In this document: positions 1 through 7,176 of the stretch, piece after piece
How positions within the stretch are numbered: position 1 is the first letter of the stretch
Layout of the letters: the number at the start of each line of letters is the position of its first letter
Assembly: GCA_035253825.1 (NCBI GenBank)
Contig: DATFBM010000047.1
Coordinates: 38,690-102,689, forward strand
Length of the DNA: 64,000 nt
Direction: 5' to 3'
Source of the DNA: JACCTH01 sp035253825
Lineage (GTDB): Bacteria; Actinomycetota; Acidimicrobiia; Spongiisociales; ZC4RG35
Made by a program: the position numbers and the translations under genes
The notes under the pieces: generated by a model
What the model was told of the DNA's origin: nothing
Database searches by the model: none
Seen by the model: the letters and a program-made list of their open reading frames with translations, nothing else

Positions 1-1079
1 ATCTCCACCTGGGCGGGCAACAGTCGCGAGCGCGAAAGCTGATCCCAGGTCTCATCGGCGAGGGCGCCATTGATCGATTGGGCGGCGGCTTTCGCTTTCC
101 CCTGGGCAAGCCTGATCAGGGCCAAGGCCGGGTAAGGACTGTGCCCGAGGTCGTGCGCCTCGGCCAGCGCGGCTTCGGCCCCGGCCAGATCTCCGCGCCG
201 ACGCCTGATCTCTCCGAGGGCGTAATAGCCGTCGGCCATCGGCGGTACCGCGTCGTAGGCCTTGAGCTCCTCGGTTGCCTTCTCCAGCTCTGCTTCGGCC
301 TTTTCCCAACCTCCGTGTAGGGCGACGACCTCGGCGCGGTGGATGCGGCAAATCCCGGGAAATCCCGGCACCGACTGGCTCTCGCACCAGCGCTCGGTCT
401 CCGCGGTCCACTCGCTGGCTCGTTGATAGTCGGTGAGATCGCGGCAGGCGGAGATGAGTACGCAATAGGTGACGCCGGCGTTGAAGGGAGTGAGCTCGCC
501 GCTGACGGCGGACGCGGCCGCCTCCTCCAAATTGGCAAACCCCTCGGCGGTGGCACCCTGCGCGATGCGGATCCGGCCTAGCAGGGTCAAGGCCTCGGCC
601 CGAAGGTCGGCGTTGGCAAATTTCTCGGCGATGGCCACCGCCCGCTCGGCTTGCTCCATGGCTGCCTCCGGCTCCCCGCGGGCCTGCGCCAGATAACCGA
701 GAACGAGGCGCTGATAACCGTGGGCGTATCCCTCCGGCTCGTCGACAAGTAGTTGGTCGCCCTTTCGAAGCCAGGCGGCGGCGATCGAGTTCTTGTTGCG
801 GAGGCCGAACTGGGTGGCGAGTTGGAAAGCCACATAAGCGGCCCGCACCTGGTCGCCGGCGGCGAAGTGGGCGTGGAAGGCCTTTTCGGTGAGCGTGAGT
901 GACTCGATGCCCCGGCCAGAAAACCAGGCCACCCCGGCCAGTGTCTCGAGGTCCGCCGGACTCAGCCCGTCGGTGGCATCGACCTGGGTAAAGAGGTCGT
1001 ACGCCTGCCCCCAATCGCGGCGACTAAGGGCCGCCCTGGCATCGGCGAGAAGATCGGGCGTCGCGGTGTCGGTGGTCAA
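1..1079 (-). CDS. TPR-repeat protein, C-terminus cut by window edge
   Basis: The reading frame runs on the minus strand from a TTG at 1079 and is still open at base 1, so the 3' part lies outside the window. It encodes about 359 residues of helical, Ala/Glu/Leu-rich sequence with TPR-like helix pairs, for example AEALTLLGRIRIAQGATAEG and ADGYYALGEIRRRRGDLAGA. This layout is familiar from actinobacterial LuxR-type regulators, in which a long TPR region precedes a C-terminal LuxR HTH. That HTH, if present, would be beyond the edge, so regulator status is inference. No good Shine-Dalgarno precedes the TTG and the frame stays open further upstream, so the start is uncertain. The gene diverges from the small HTH gene at 1203. 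Confidence 0.7.
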   Translation of the reverse strand, partial: MTTDTATPDLLADARAALSRRDWGQAYDLFTQVDATDGLSPADLETLAGVAWFSGRGIESLTLTEKAFHAHFAAGDQVRAAYVAFQLATQFGLRNKNSIAAAWLRKGDQLLVDEPEGYAHGYQRLVLGYLAQARGEPEAAMEQAERAVAIAEKFANADLRAEALTLLGRIRIAQGATAEGFANLEEAAASAVSGELTPFNAGVTYCVLISACRDLTDYQRASEWTAETERWCESQSVPGFPGICRIHRAEVVALHGGWEKAEAELEKATEELKAYDAVPPMADGYYALGEIRRRRGDLAGAEAALAEAHDLGHSPYPALALIRLAQGKAKAAAQSINGALADETWDQLSRSRLLPAQVE

Positions 1080-1202
1080 GATCGGCCAATCACAGCCAAT
1101 CAGTTTGGCACCCGACTCCCATTCTGGGGCCGGTAAGGCGCTACAGCGGCCCTAGTGACCCAAGGTCGCGTTTATGAGTGAGATGGGTGGTAGCGTCGCT
1201 AA

Positions 1203-1511
1203 ATGACTTCGCGCCTGCGACCTGTCGAGAGGCGGATGATGGCGCTTCGCGCCGATGGGGTCGAGGTCGATGAAATTGCCCGTCGATTCCGCCGCAGTCC
1301 CCAGCATGTCGAGCGGGTCCTGTCCTGGACCGAGATTCCCCGCGAAATAGAACTCGATCGGCCGGATGGACTCCGACCGATCGAGCGACGAGTACTGGCG
1401 ATGCGCGGCGAGGGCCTCAGCTACGACGAGATCGGCAGGCGCTTTAACCGCGGCCCCGACCACATTCGCCGGGTGGAGAGGTACGCCGGTTTTCGCACCG
1501 ATTTCGCCTAG
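1203..1511 (+). CDS. small protein of two tandem HTH-like repeats
   Basis: This 102-residue basic protein consists of two copies of the same roughly 38-residue unit, at about residues 4-41 and 56-93. Each unit begins LRP(V/I)ERR, followed by an (M/A)LR/MRG(E)G stretch, a DEI(A/G)RRF turn and a final H(V/I)xRV helix. The DEIARRF pattern resembles the first helix and turn of sigma-70 region-4 or MarR-like helix-turn-helix motifs, so DNA binding is likely. I do not recognise a named family. The ATG at 1203 is 123 bp from the divergent TPR gene. No clear Shine-Dalgarno is visible, so a leaderless transcript is possible. Confidence 0.7.
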   Translation: MTSRLRPVERRMMALRADGVEVDEIARRFRRSPQHVERVLSWTEIPREIELDRPDGLRPIERRVLAMRGEGLSYDEIGRRFNRGPDHIRRVERYAGFRTDFA

Positions 1512-1524
1512 CTAGGCCTGTTGG

Positions 1525-1668
1525 TTAGGTCCGGGCTCGCCATCCGCTGGTTGCGAGATCGACACGTCGCGACTGGCGCCAGTCGGCTCCGTCCCGGCTG
1601 TCGACTCCGGCGATAGCGGCTGCCAATCCGAGCAGGACGATCAATGAGATTACGACTAAGAGTTCCAT
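1525..1668 (-). CDS. 47-residue single-TM small protein
   Basis: A short minus-strand frame starts at the ATG at 1668 (an in-frame ATG at 1677 would add three residues) and stops at 1525. It encodes a hydrophobic segment, residues 1-21 (MELLVVISLIVLLGLAAAIA and one more), followed by a charged tail with the motif GVDSRDGADW. From memory, tiny actinobacterial membrane proteins with a DSRDGxDW-type motif after one TM helix are common, and their function is unknown. The composition (one clean TM helix, an Arg-rich cytosolic tail) argues against a chance frame. There is no strong ribosome-binding site. The gene converges on the HTH gene at 1203 and diverges from lysR. Confidence 0.55.
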   Translation of the reverse strand: MELLVVISLIVLLGLAAAIAGVDSRDGADWRQSRRVDLATSGWRART

Positions 1669-1732
1669 AACAAGCATTCTGCGGTATGAAACGTTTTACG
1701 TCTAGCGAATAATCCTTAACTGAATGTGTAGC

Positions 1733-1738
1733 TATACT
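1733..1738 (+). promoter_or_regulatory. -10 element for a leaderless lysR transcript
   Basis: The hexamer TATACT ends 8 nt before the ATG at 1747, so transcription would start at or within a few bases of the initiation codon. No Shine-Dalgarno sequence is present. This fits leaderless initiation, which is frequent in Actinobacteria. No convincing -35 hexamer is seen. Confidence 0.5.
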
Positions 1739-1746
1739 TCACTATC

Positions 1747-2652
1747 ATGCTCGATCTGAAACGTCTCCGTTTTCTGCGCGAAGTGGCCGAAAGAGGAACA
1801 ATTTCTGCCGCTGCCGACGCCCTCGCCTACACCCCTTCTGCGGTCTCACAACAGATCGCAATCCTCGAAGAGGAGCTTCAAACTCCCCTCCTCGAGCGCC
1901 AGGGTCGCAACGTGGTGCTGACCCCGGCGGGAAAGGTCCTGGTCTCTCATTCTCATGCGGTCTTCGACGCGGTCGAGCGCGCCACCACCGCGGTTTCGGA
2001 GGCCTCGGGAGAGGTTGCGGGCCGGGTCGTGGTTGGAGCTCTGCAGAGCGTGATGGCCACCCTCCTCCCTGAGACCATCAGGACGATGTCGATCGACCAT
2101 CCTCGTGTGGATCTGCATATGACGGAACTGGGACATGTCGACGCCACCCGCGAGCTCCGCCTGGGAGCCCTCGATGTGGCAGTCGATCAGGCCTATACGC
2201 ACGTGACCAATCGAGCACATCTGGGCCTGACCAAGCACAAGGTGCTGGAGGAACCGCTGTATCTGGTGGTTCCCAAGGACTCGGGGGTGAAGAAGCTGGC
2301 CGATGCGGCCGAGTGGCCATGGGTTGCGGCGTCGCTCGAGTCGTGCGACTGTGGACGAGCGGTGCGCCATATCAGCCGGGCCGCGGGGTTCGAACCCGAT
2401 GTTCGCTTTGAGACCGACGACTACGGGGTCACCCTCGAGCTTCTCAACTCGATCAACGCCGTCTCGATTCTGCCGGCGTTGACTCTGACCAGAATGCCCT
2501 CGACCCTCCGGCGGATTCCCATCGCCGGGGTGAGAAGGCGGATAGTTGCCCTCACCCGACCGGCGGGCGATCATCGCCCGGCCGTCGGCGCCTTCATCGA
2601 GCATTTGCAGAGAGCAGCGAGCGAACTTCTGCCCATCGTCACCGCTGCCTGA
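1747..2652 (+). CDS. LysR-family transcriptional regulator
   Basis: This 301-residue protein has the usual LysR length and layout. An N-terminal winged HTH spans about residues 1-60 (LRFLREVAERGTISAAADAL, then SAVSQQIAILEEEL), and a periplasmic-binding-protein-like effector domain follows from about residue 90. Such proteins act as tetramers on a divergent or adjacent promoter in response to a small ligand. The target here is not obvious: the next gene, an acetyltransferase, follows after 9 bp on the same strand and is probably cotranscribed. The ATG at 1747 fits the family N-terminus and a promoter placed for leaderless initiation. Confidence 0.9.
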   Translation: MLDLKRLRFLREVAERGTISAAADALAYTPSAVSQQIAILEEELQTPLLERQGRNVVLTPAGKVLVSHSHAVFDAVERATTAVSEASGEVAGRVVVGALQSVMATLLPETIRTMSIDHPRVDLHMTELGHVDATRELRLGALDVAVDQAYTHVTNRAHLGLTKHKVLEEPLYLVVPKDSGVKKLADAAEWPWVAASLESCDCGRAVRHISRAAGFEPDVRFETDDYGVTLELLNSINAVSILPALTLTRMPSTLRRIPIAGVRRRIVALTRPAGDHRPAVGAFIEHLQRAASELLPIVTAA

Positions 2653-2661
2653 ACTGGCTCC

Positions 2662-3156
2662 GTGAACAGGTTGTCCATCAGGCCGATGGAGCCAGGCGAC
2701 TGGCCCGATGTCGAGCGTATCTACCGGGCCGGAATCGAGGGGGGTAACGCGACCTTTGAGACAGCAACCCCCTCCTGGGAGGTGTGGGACGCAACCAACC
2801 TCCCGGACCTGAGGCTCGTCGCTGAAGCAGATGGGGTCACAGGCTGGAGCGCTGCCAAGCGTGTTTCGACTCGTGACTGCTACCGAGGGGTCATCGAGCA
2901 CAGCATCTACGTCGATCCCGCGGTCGCCGGCCGGGGCGTCGGCAGGCGCCTACTCGAGGCCCTGATCGAAAAGAGCGAGAGCCTTGGCTACTGGACAATT
3001 CAAACGGCCATCTTTCCCGAGAACGAAGCCAGCATCGCCCTCCATGAGAAGGCGGGTTTCCGCGTGGTCGGTACCCAGGAGCTGCTCGGAGAGTCGAACG
3101 GGGTATGGCGCGACGTCGTCGTGATGGAACGTCGAAGCCCAACTATCGGCCGCTGA
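2662..3156 (+). CDS. GNAT-family N-acetyltransferase (phosphinothricin-type)
   Basis: This 164-residue protein has the GNAT fold signature. An acetyl-CoA pyrophosphate loop AGRGVGRRLLEALI lies near residues 89-102, preceded by the strand IEHSIYVDP, and NEASIALHEKAGFR sits near residues 120-133. IRPMEPGDWPDVERIYRAGI at the N-terminus and the TFETATPSWE segment are typical of the phosphinothricin or methionine-sulfoximine acetyltransferase branch (Pat/MddA-like). Acetylation of a toxic or wasted amino-acid analogue is therefore plausible, but the substrate is not shown by the sequence. The GTG start at 2662 lies 9 bp after lysR. Confidence 0.85.
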   Translation: MNRLSIRPMEPGDWPDVERIYRAGIEGGNATFETATPSWEVWDATNLPDLRLVAEADGVTGWSAAKRVSTRDCYRGVIEHSIYVDPAVAGRGVGRRLLEALIEKSESLGYWTIQTAIFPENEASIALHEKAGFRVVGTQELLGESNGVWRDVVVMERRSPTIGR

Positions 3157-3228
3157 TTCTTGCCTAGATTTCGGCCTGTTCTTGCGGCGAAATCCACGCA
3201 AGAACCCCACCAGCCCAAAATGGGCCTG

Positions 3229-4410
3229 ATGCGTCATGTCACGGACGGCGAGCGGCGGGCCCGAATCGCCCAACGGCACGCCCTAGCGGCTGACTTCAAG
3301 GCGGGAGGCGCTGAAGCAGCGGTTCGGGCGATGACCGTCCTCCATGCCACCGAGGCGCCGTCGGTCTACCTCTCGCTCATGGCGAGGGTCGATGGCCTGA
3401 AGGTCTCCGATGTGGATGCTGCTCTCTACGACGACCGCTCGTTGATCAAGCAACTCGCCATGCGTCGCACTCTCTTCGTTTTCCCGCGGGACCTGCTTCC
3501 TGCCGCGCTCGGGAGCGCCAGTGCTCGCGTGGCCCAGCAAAACGGAGCGAGGCTGCGAAAGGAAGTCGAGTCGGCAGGGCTGGCTAGGGATGGGGCGGCA
3601 TGGCTCGACGCCGCCCGTCTCGCGGTCGCTTCACTATTGGGCGCGGGCGCGGAACTATCGACCCGCGAGTTGGCTGAGCGGATTCCTGCATTGGCGAGTC
3701 GAATCGAGATGGCGCCGGGGAAGAAATGGGGTGGGGAGTTCTCGATCGGACCCCGGGTCCTGGCCCAACTCGGGGCCGAGGGTGTGATCGCCCGGGCACA
3801 CAATCAAGGCCATTGGCGGATCTCGCGCCCTCGTTGGACATCGATGGAAGCGTGGCTAGGGGAGAGTCCCCCTCGCCTTCCCGAACGCGAGGGTTACGCC
3901 GAGCTGATCAGACGTTGGCTCCAAACCTTTGGCCCTGGAACCATCGAGGATCTTCGCTGGTGGCTGGGATCGACCGTGTCGGCGGTCAAGCGAGGGCTGA
4001 ATGACGTCTCGGCGGTCGAGGTGTCACTCGATGGTGGAGCCCACGGCTGGATTCTCCCCGACGATGTCGAACCTGTCTTCCACGAGGACGATTGGGGGAC
4101 GCTCCTTCCGATCCTCGACCCCACCGTTATGGGGTGGAGGGAGCGCAACTTCTACCTGGGCCGGCATGCGGCCGAGCTCTTCGACTCCGCGGGCAACGCC
4201 GGCACCACCGTCTGGTGGAATGGACGGGTCGTCGGTTGTTGGGTGCAGGATCAGGCCGGAATCGTCAAGCTCGCCTTTATCGACGATCCCGGAGCTCAGG
4301 CGAGGAAGGTTCTACAGCTCCAGGCGGACGGTCTGACAGATTGGCTCGAAGGTGACCGGGTCTTCGCGGTCTACTCCTCTCCCGCGATGAAGGCTGCCAG
4401 TAGTAGCTAG
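3229..4410 (+). CDS. winged-helix DNA-binding domain protein (HTH_42 / AlkX-AlkZ-like)
   Basis: The protein is about 393 residues and resembles the HTH_42 superfamily, which includes the AlkZ/AlkX (YcaQ) DNA-crosslink glycosylases. Recognisable pieces are MRHVTDGERRARIAQRH at the N-terminus, SLIKQLAMRRTLFVFPRDLL, and a winged-helix segment around ELSTRELAERIPAL. The catalytic QxQ/QxD glutamine motif of the characterised glycosylases seems to be replaced by T-E-A in HATEAPSVYLSLMAR, so glycosylase activity cannot be assumed. The frame opens at a TTG at 3160, but homologues as I recall them start at MRH, so I chose the ATG at 3229. The stop codon interlocks with that of the convergent DoxX-like gene. 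Confidence 0.75.
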   Translation: MRHVTDGERRARIAQRHALAADFKAGGAEAAVRAMTVLHATEAPSVYLSLMARVDGLKVSDVDAALYDDRSLIKQLAMRRTLFVFPRDLLPAALGSASARVAQQNGARLRKEVESAGLARDGAAWLDAARLAVASLLGAGAELSTRELAERIPALASRIEMAPGKKWGGEFSIGPRVLAQLGAEGVIARAHNQGHWRISRPRWTSMEAWLGESPPRLPEREGYAELIRRWLQTFGPGTIEDLRWWLGSTVSAVKRGLNDVSAVEVSLDGGAHGWILPDDVEPVFHEDDWGTLLPILDPTVMGWRERNFYLGRHAAELFDSAGNAGTTVWWNGRVVGCWVQDQAGIVKLAFIDDPGAQARKVLQLQADGLTDWLEGDRVFAVYSSPAMKAASSS

Positions 4411-4823
4411 CCGGATGAGCGACCAGCCGCCGCCGACAGCCGAGCGAGAGACAGGGCCCCAAGCAACAGACCGAAGTCGCGCAGAGCGACGTCGTAGAAG
4501 TCGCCAAGGACGAGAAGGTTGACGATGATCAGAGCCAGCCAGGCGGCGACGACATATCCTCCGATCCCCGGCCGGATCAAGACCAGGACGGCGGCTACGA
4601 GTTCGATGCCGCCGACGATTCTCATGATGGTTTCGGGGTCCATCCCCACCGTGTCGGAGACAACGGGGGCGAGATAGGCCTCCCAATCCGCCAGGAGTCC
4701 GAGAAACTTGTCGGCCCCGGCAATCAGCGGTAACAGGACATACCCCACATGGAGGATCCGAAATGCTTCCCGCGCCGGTGGGTCGAGTGAACCTCGCCGA
4801 TTTGAGGTACTAACAGCTGTCAT
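4407..4823 (-). CDS. DoxX-like small integral membrane protein
   Basis: The protein is 138 residues long with about four hydrophobic segments: ILHVGYVLLPLIAGADKFLG, a helix around IMRIVGGIELVAAVLVLI, GGYVVAAWLALIIVNLLVL, and FGLLLGALSLARL. This resembles the DoxX/DoxD quinone-related membrane family. The frame opens at an upstream TTG, but AAAGGAG lies 7 nt before the ATG at 4823 and decides the start. It is the last gene of the formate dehydrogenase operon direction, 26 bp after fdhE. A link to the respiratory chain is inference only. Confidence 0.75.
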   Translation of the reverse strand: MTAVSTSNRRGSLDPPAREAFRILHVGYVLLPLIAGADKFLGLLADWEAYLAPVVSDTVGMDPETIMRIVGGIELVAAVLVLIRPGIGGYVVAAWLALIIVNLLVLGDFYDVALRDFGLLLGALSLARLSAAAGRSSG

Positions 4824-4849
4824 CTCATTTCTCCTTTCCGTCGAGTTAG

Positions 4850-5602
4850 TCAAGGCATCGAGTCAAGGCTGGGCACCAACGGATGGAAGCCGTGGTCGGT
4901 GGCCCAGAGGTCCAAAGGAACGGTGGCGACATCGTCGACGACAGGAACCACGTCTCTTGACCCGGGCAGGCGGAGATCGAAGGTCTTGATGTACGACCTG
5001 CAAGTCTCACAGGTGTCGACTCGAGCCCAGGGCCATCGCTGGTTGGTGAAGATCCCAAGTTTTTGGGGATGGTGCTCTCGACAATTAGGGCAGGTGGTCC
5101 GGGCGAATCCCCAGGCCGTCACGCAGCGACCGCAGATCAAATAGCGAGCCGCTCCTGCCATGAACTCTCCCGACTCCTCGGCGATGACCGAGAGCCTGGG
5201 AAGTCCACCACAAATCGGACAGATGGCATCGTGCCATTGCTCGGTGGTCGGCACGTTCGAGAGAGCGGCCGCCCCTTCCAGGATGGGTGCCTCCGAAACG
5301 GTCAGGAAGAAATCATCGGCCACCTCGGTCGTCGCCAACGGCACCAACGGGGCCAAAGTGGAAAGCGCCTTCTCGTGTTCCCGAGCGACCACCTCGGATA
5401 CCAGGTCGAGATCGAGGGGAGGGGTCAGCAGTCGGGCAGCCTCCGCCACACCTGGATCGCCCGCCCGTCCCTCCTGATATCCGTACACAACCGACAGAAA
5501 ATCAAGGAGATCGGATACCGCCGGTTCCGTCGCCGCGAGATCGAGGGCCCGTTGACGGCGCACCTCGAACTCGGACGGGCCCCCCTTAATCGGCGCCTTC
5601 AT
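4850..5602 (-). CDS. fdhE: formate dehydrogenase accessory protein FdhE
   Basis: The 250-residue protein carries the FdhE rubredoxin-like metal-binding layout. Cysteine pairs CPICGG, CGRC, CPNC and CETC are spread over about residues 128-207, after an N-terminal helical domain. FdhE binds the catalytic subunit of Tat-exported formate dehydrogenase and helps its maturation or quality control before export. Its place directly after the three structural genes agrees with this. The ATG at 5602 overlaps the end of fdhC by 17 nt and follows a GGGAGAG-type ribosome-binding site. Confidence 0.92.
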   Translation of the reverse strand: MKAPIKGGPSEFEVRRQRALDLAATEPAVSDLLDFLSVVYGYQEGRAGDPGVAEAARLLTPPLDLDLVSEVVAREHEKALSTLAPLVPLATTEVADDFFLTVSEAPILEGAAALSNVPTTEQWHDAICPICGGLPRLSVIAEESGEFMAGAARYLICGRCVTAWGFARTTCPNCREHHPQKLGIFTNQRWPWARVDTCETCRSYIKTFDLRLPGSRDVVPVVDDVATVPLDLWATDHGFHPLVPSLDSMP

Positions 5603-6257
5603 GCTCTCTCCCGGCGTCGACCCGGCGAAACCAGCGGGGATGATGAAATGCAGCCCAGGCCCGGCTCACAGTCCCCGACGTCATCGAGCGGAATGTCCCG
5701 GGAAAACGCGCAGTGGAGAGATAGACATGAACGACGAGGAATCCGGCCGCCATGAGGAAGAAAACATGGTGAGAGAATCGCGCCGCCAGATTCCATTCTC
5801 TTGGCAATAGGTCCGGCACCCAAAGGGGAATGCCAGTGATCAACAACACCAATCCATTGACAACCGAGAACCAGTAGTAGGCCTTCTGGCCGGCATTGAA
5901 CTTGTCGGTATCGGTGTCGGTGTGACCGGTGCGAACGTACTCGCCGAGGTTGCGGAACCAATGCCGGTCGACGGAACGAAATGTCATCGACGGCAACCAC
6001 ACGGCGACCATGAAGATGAGACCCAGGGTGAAGCCCACTCCCGCCCAAGGATGGACGAATCGCACCGACTGGCCGCCCCCCATCAGATCGAGCAGCCAGG
6101 CCATGCGCGGGTAGCCCAAGGCGAAACCGGACAGAAGTAGATAGAGAAAGGTCAGCGTCGTCCACCAATGGACGACCCGCACCCAGAAGGTGTGGCGAAT
6201 GATCAGTCGGGGTTCGTGCTCGCGGGCCAGTTCTTCGGCGGTGACGACTTCAGCCAT
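5586..6257 (-). CDS. fdhC: formate dehydrogenase gamma subunit (cytochrome b556)
   Basis: The 223-residue membrane protein has four hydrophobic helices: VHWWTTLTFLYLLLSGFALG, a segment around WAGVGFTLGLIFMVAVWLP, VVNGLVLLITGIPLWVP, and HHVFFLMAAGFLVVHVYLS. Histidines in the first and last helices are suited to bind b-type haem. The family (FdnI/FdoI) passes electrons from the Fe-S subunit to the quinone pool. I chose the ATG at 6257 because GAAGG stands 6 nt upstream. A much longer open frame upstream is shadow sequence within fdhB. It overlaps fdhB by 8 nt and fdhE by 17 nt, so the operon is translationally coupled. Confidence 0.92.
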   Translation of the reverse strand: MAEVVTAEELAREHEPRLIIRHTFWVRVVHWWTTLTFLYLLLSGFALGYPRMAWLLDLMGGGQSVRFVHPWAGVGFTLGLIFMVAVWLPSMTFRSVDRHWFRNLGEYVRTGHTDTDTDKFNAGQKAYYWFSVVNGLVLLITGIPLWVPDLLPREWNLAARFSHHVFFLMAAGFLVVHVYLSTARFPGTFRSMTSGTVSRAWAAFHHPRWFRRVDAGREHEGAD

Positions 6258-7173
6258 GGGGTGCCTTCTCATAAGCCGCCGCCACCGCCTCTTCCTCGGG
6301 CGGCGGATATCGCTTGCCGGTCTTGAGGAAGTAGACCGCCGCGGCCAGCAAACCGGCCCAGCTCGCTGTCGCCCCAACTTTGCGAAGGGCCCCGATGAGG
6401 GAGGGAAAGCTCGTGGGGGCGGTGACCGTGGGGTCGACCGGCAATCCGTACTGCTCGAGGATCTCGCCTCGCGGTACCACATACATCATGTGGAGCCCCC
6501 CGACGCCGACCGGGTCATAGAGCATCGCCTCCGTGAACCCGCGCGCCTTGAGCTTTTCGACCTTCTCGTTCCCGTAGGCGAGCATGTCTTCCTTGGTCCC
6601 AAACCGGATCGCACCGGTGGGACAGGCCTTCACACAAGCCGGTTCGAGACCGGTTGAGACCCGGTCGATGCAAAGCGTGCACTTGTAGACCTTCTTGGTC
6701 ACGGTGTCGAAGCGGGGAATGTCGAAGGGGCAGCCGCTCACGCAGTACTGGCAGCCAATACAGGCGTCCTGGTTGAAATCGACGATGCCGTTCTCGTACT
6801 GAATCACCGCCCCCGGAGCCGGACAGGCGAGGAGGCATCCCGGTTCCTCGCAATGGAGACAGGAGTCCTTCCGGATTAGCCACGCCAGCGCACCCCCGGC
6901 CAGCTCCACCTCGTTGAAGCGCATCAGATCCCAGGTGTGGGGAGTGAGATCGGGGTGGCTCTGATAACCGGAGAAGAGATGGGTCTCCTCCACCTGAAGG
7001 TCATTCCATTCCTTGCAGGCAACCTCGCAGGCCTTGCACCCGATGCAGAGGTCGATGTCGACCAGCTTCGAAATCTCGAGGGCGGGGGTCGAATGATCCC
7101 GCCTGATGTTGGTGCCGGAGGCGGGAGTGGCCGACTGCCTCCGAATTGTCAACCCAAGATCCGTAGTGGTCAT
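6250..7173 (-). CDS. fdhB: formate dehydrogenase beta subunit, Fe-S protein
   Basis: The 307-residue protein has the four ferredoxin-type cysteine groups of FdnH/FdoH: CIGCKACEVAC near residue 43, CLHCEEPGCLLACP, CIGCQYCVSGCP, and KCTLC with a later CVKACP. These bind four [4Fe-4S] clusters that wire the molybdenum/tungsten site to the cytochrome. A single C-terminal hydrophobic helix (WAGLLAAAVYFLKTG, near residue 280) anchors it in the membrane, as in the FDH-N type. It starts 3 nt after the fdhA stop and overlaps fdhC by 8 nt. Confidence 0.95.
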   Translation of the reverse strand: MTTTDLGLTIRRQSATPASGTNIRRDHSTPALEISKLVDIDLCIGCKACEVACKEWNDLQVEETHLFSGYQSHPDLTPHTWDLMRFNEVELAGGALAWLIRKDSCLHCEEPGCLLACPAPGAVIQYENGIVDFNQDACIGCQYCVSGCPFDIPRFDTVTKKVYKCTLCIDRVSTGLEPACVKACPTGAIRFGTKEDMLAYGNEKVEKLKARGFTEAMLYDPVGVGGLHMMYVVPRGEILEQYGLPVDPTVTAPTSFPSLIGALRKVGATASWAGLLAAAVYFLKTGKRYPPPEEEAVAAAYEKAPHG

Positions 7174-7176
7174 CGC

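Noticed and set aside
52..1014. A 320-codon minus-strand frame rich in Arg, Gly and Pro.
   Set aside because: It lies on the same strand as the TPR frame but in another phase. The TPR frame has normal composition and repeat structure, while this one looks like shadow sequence.
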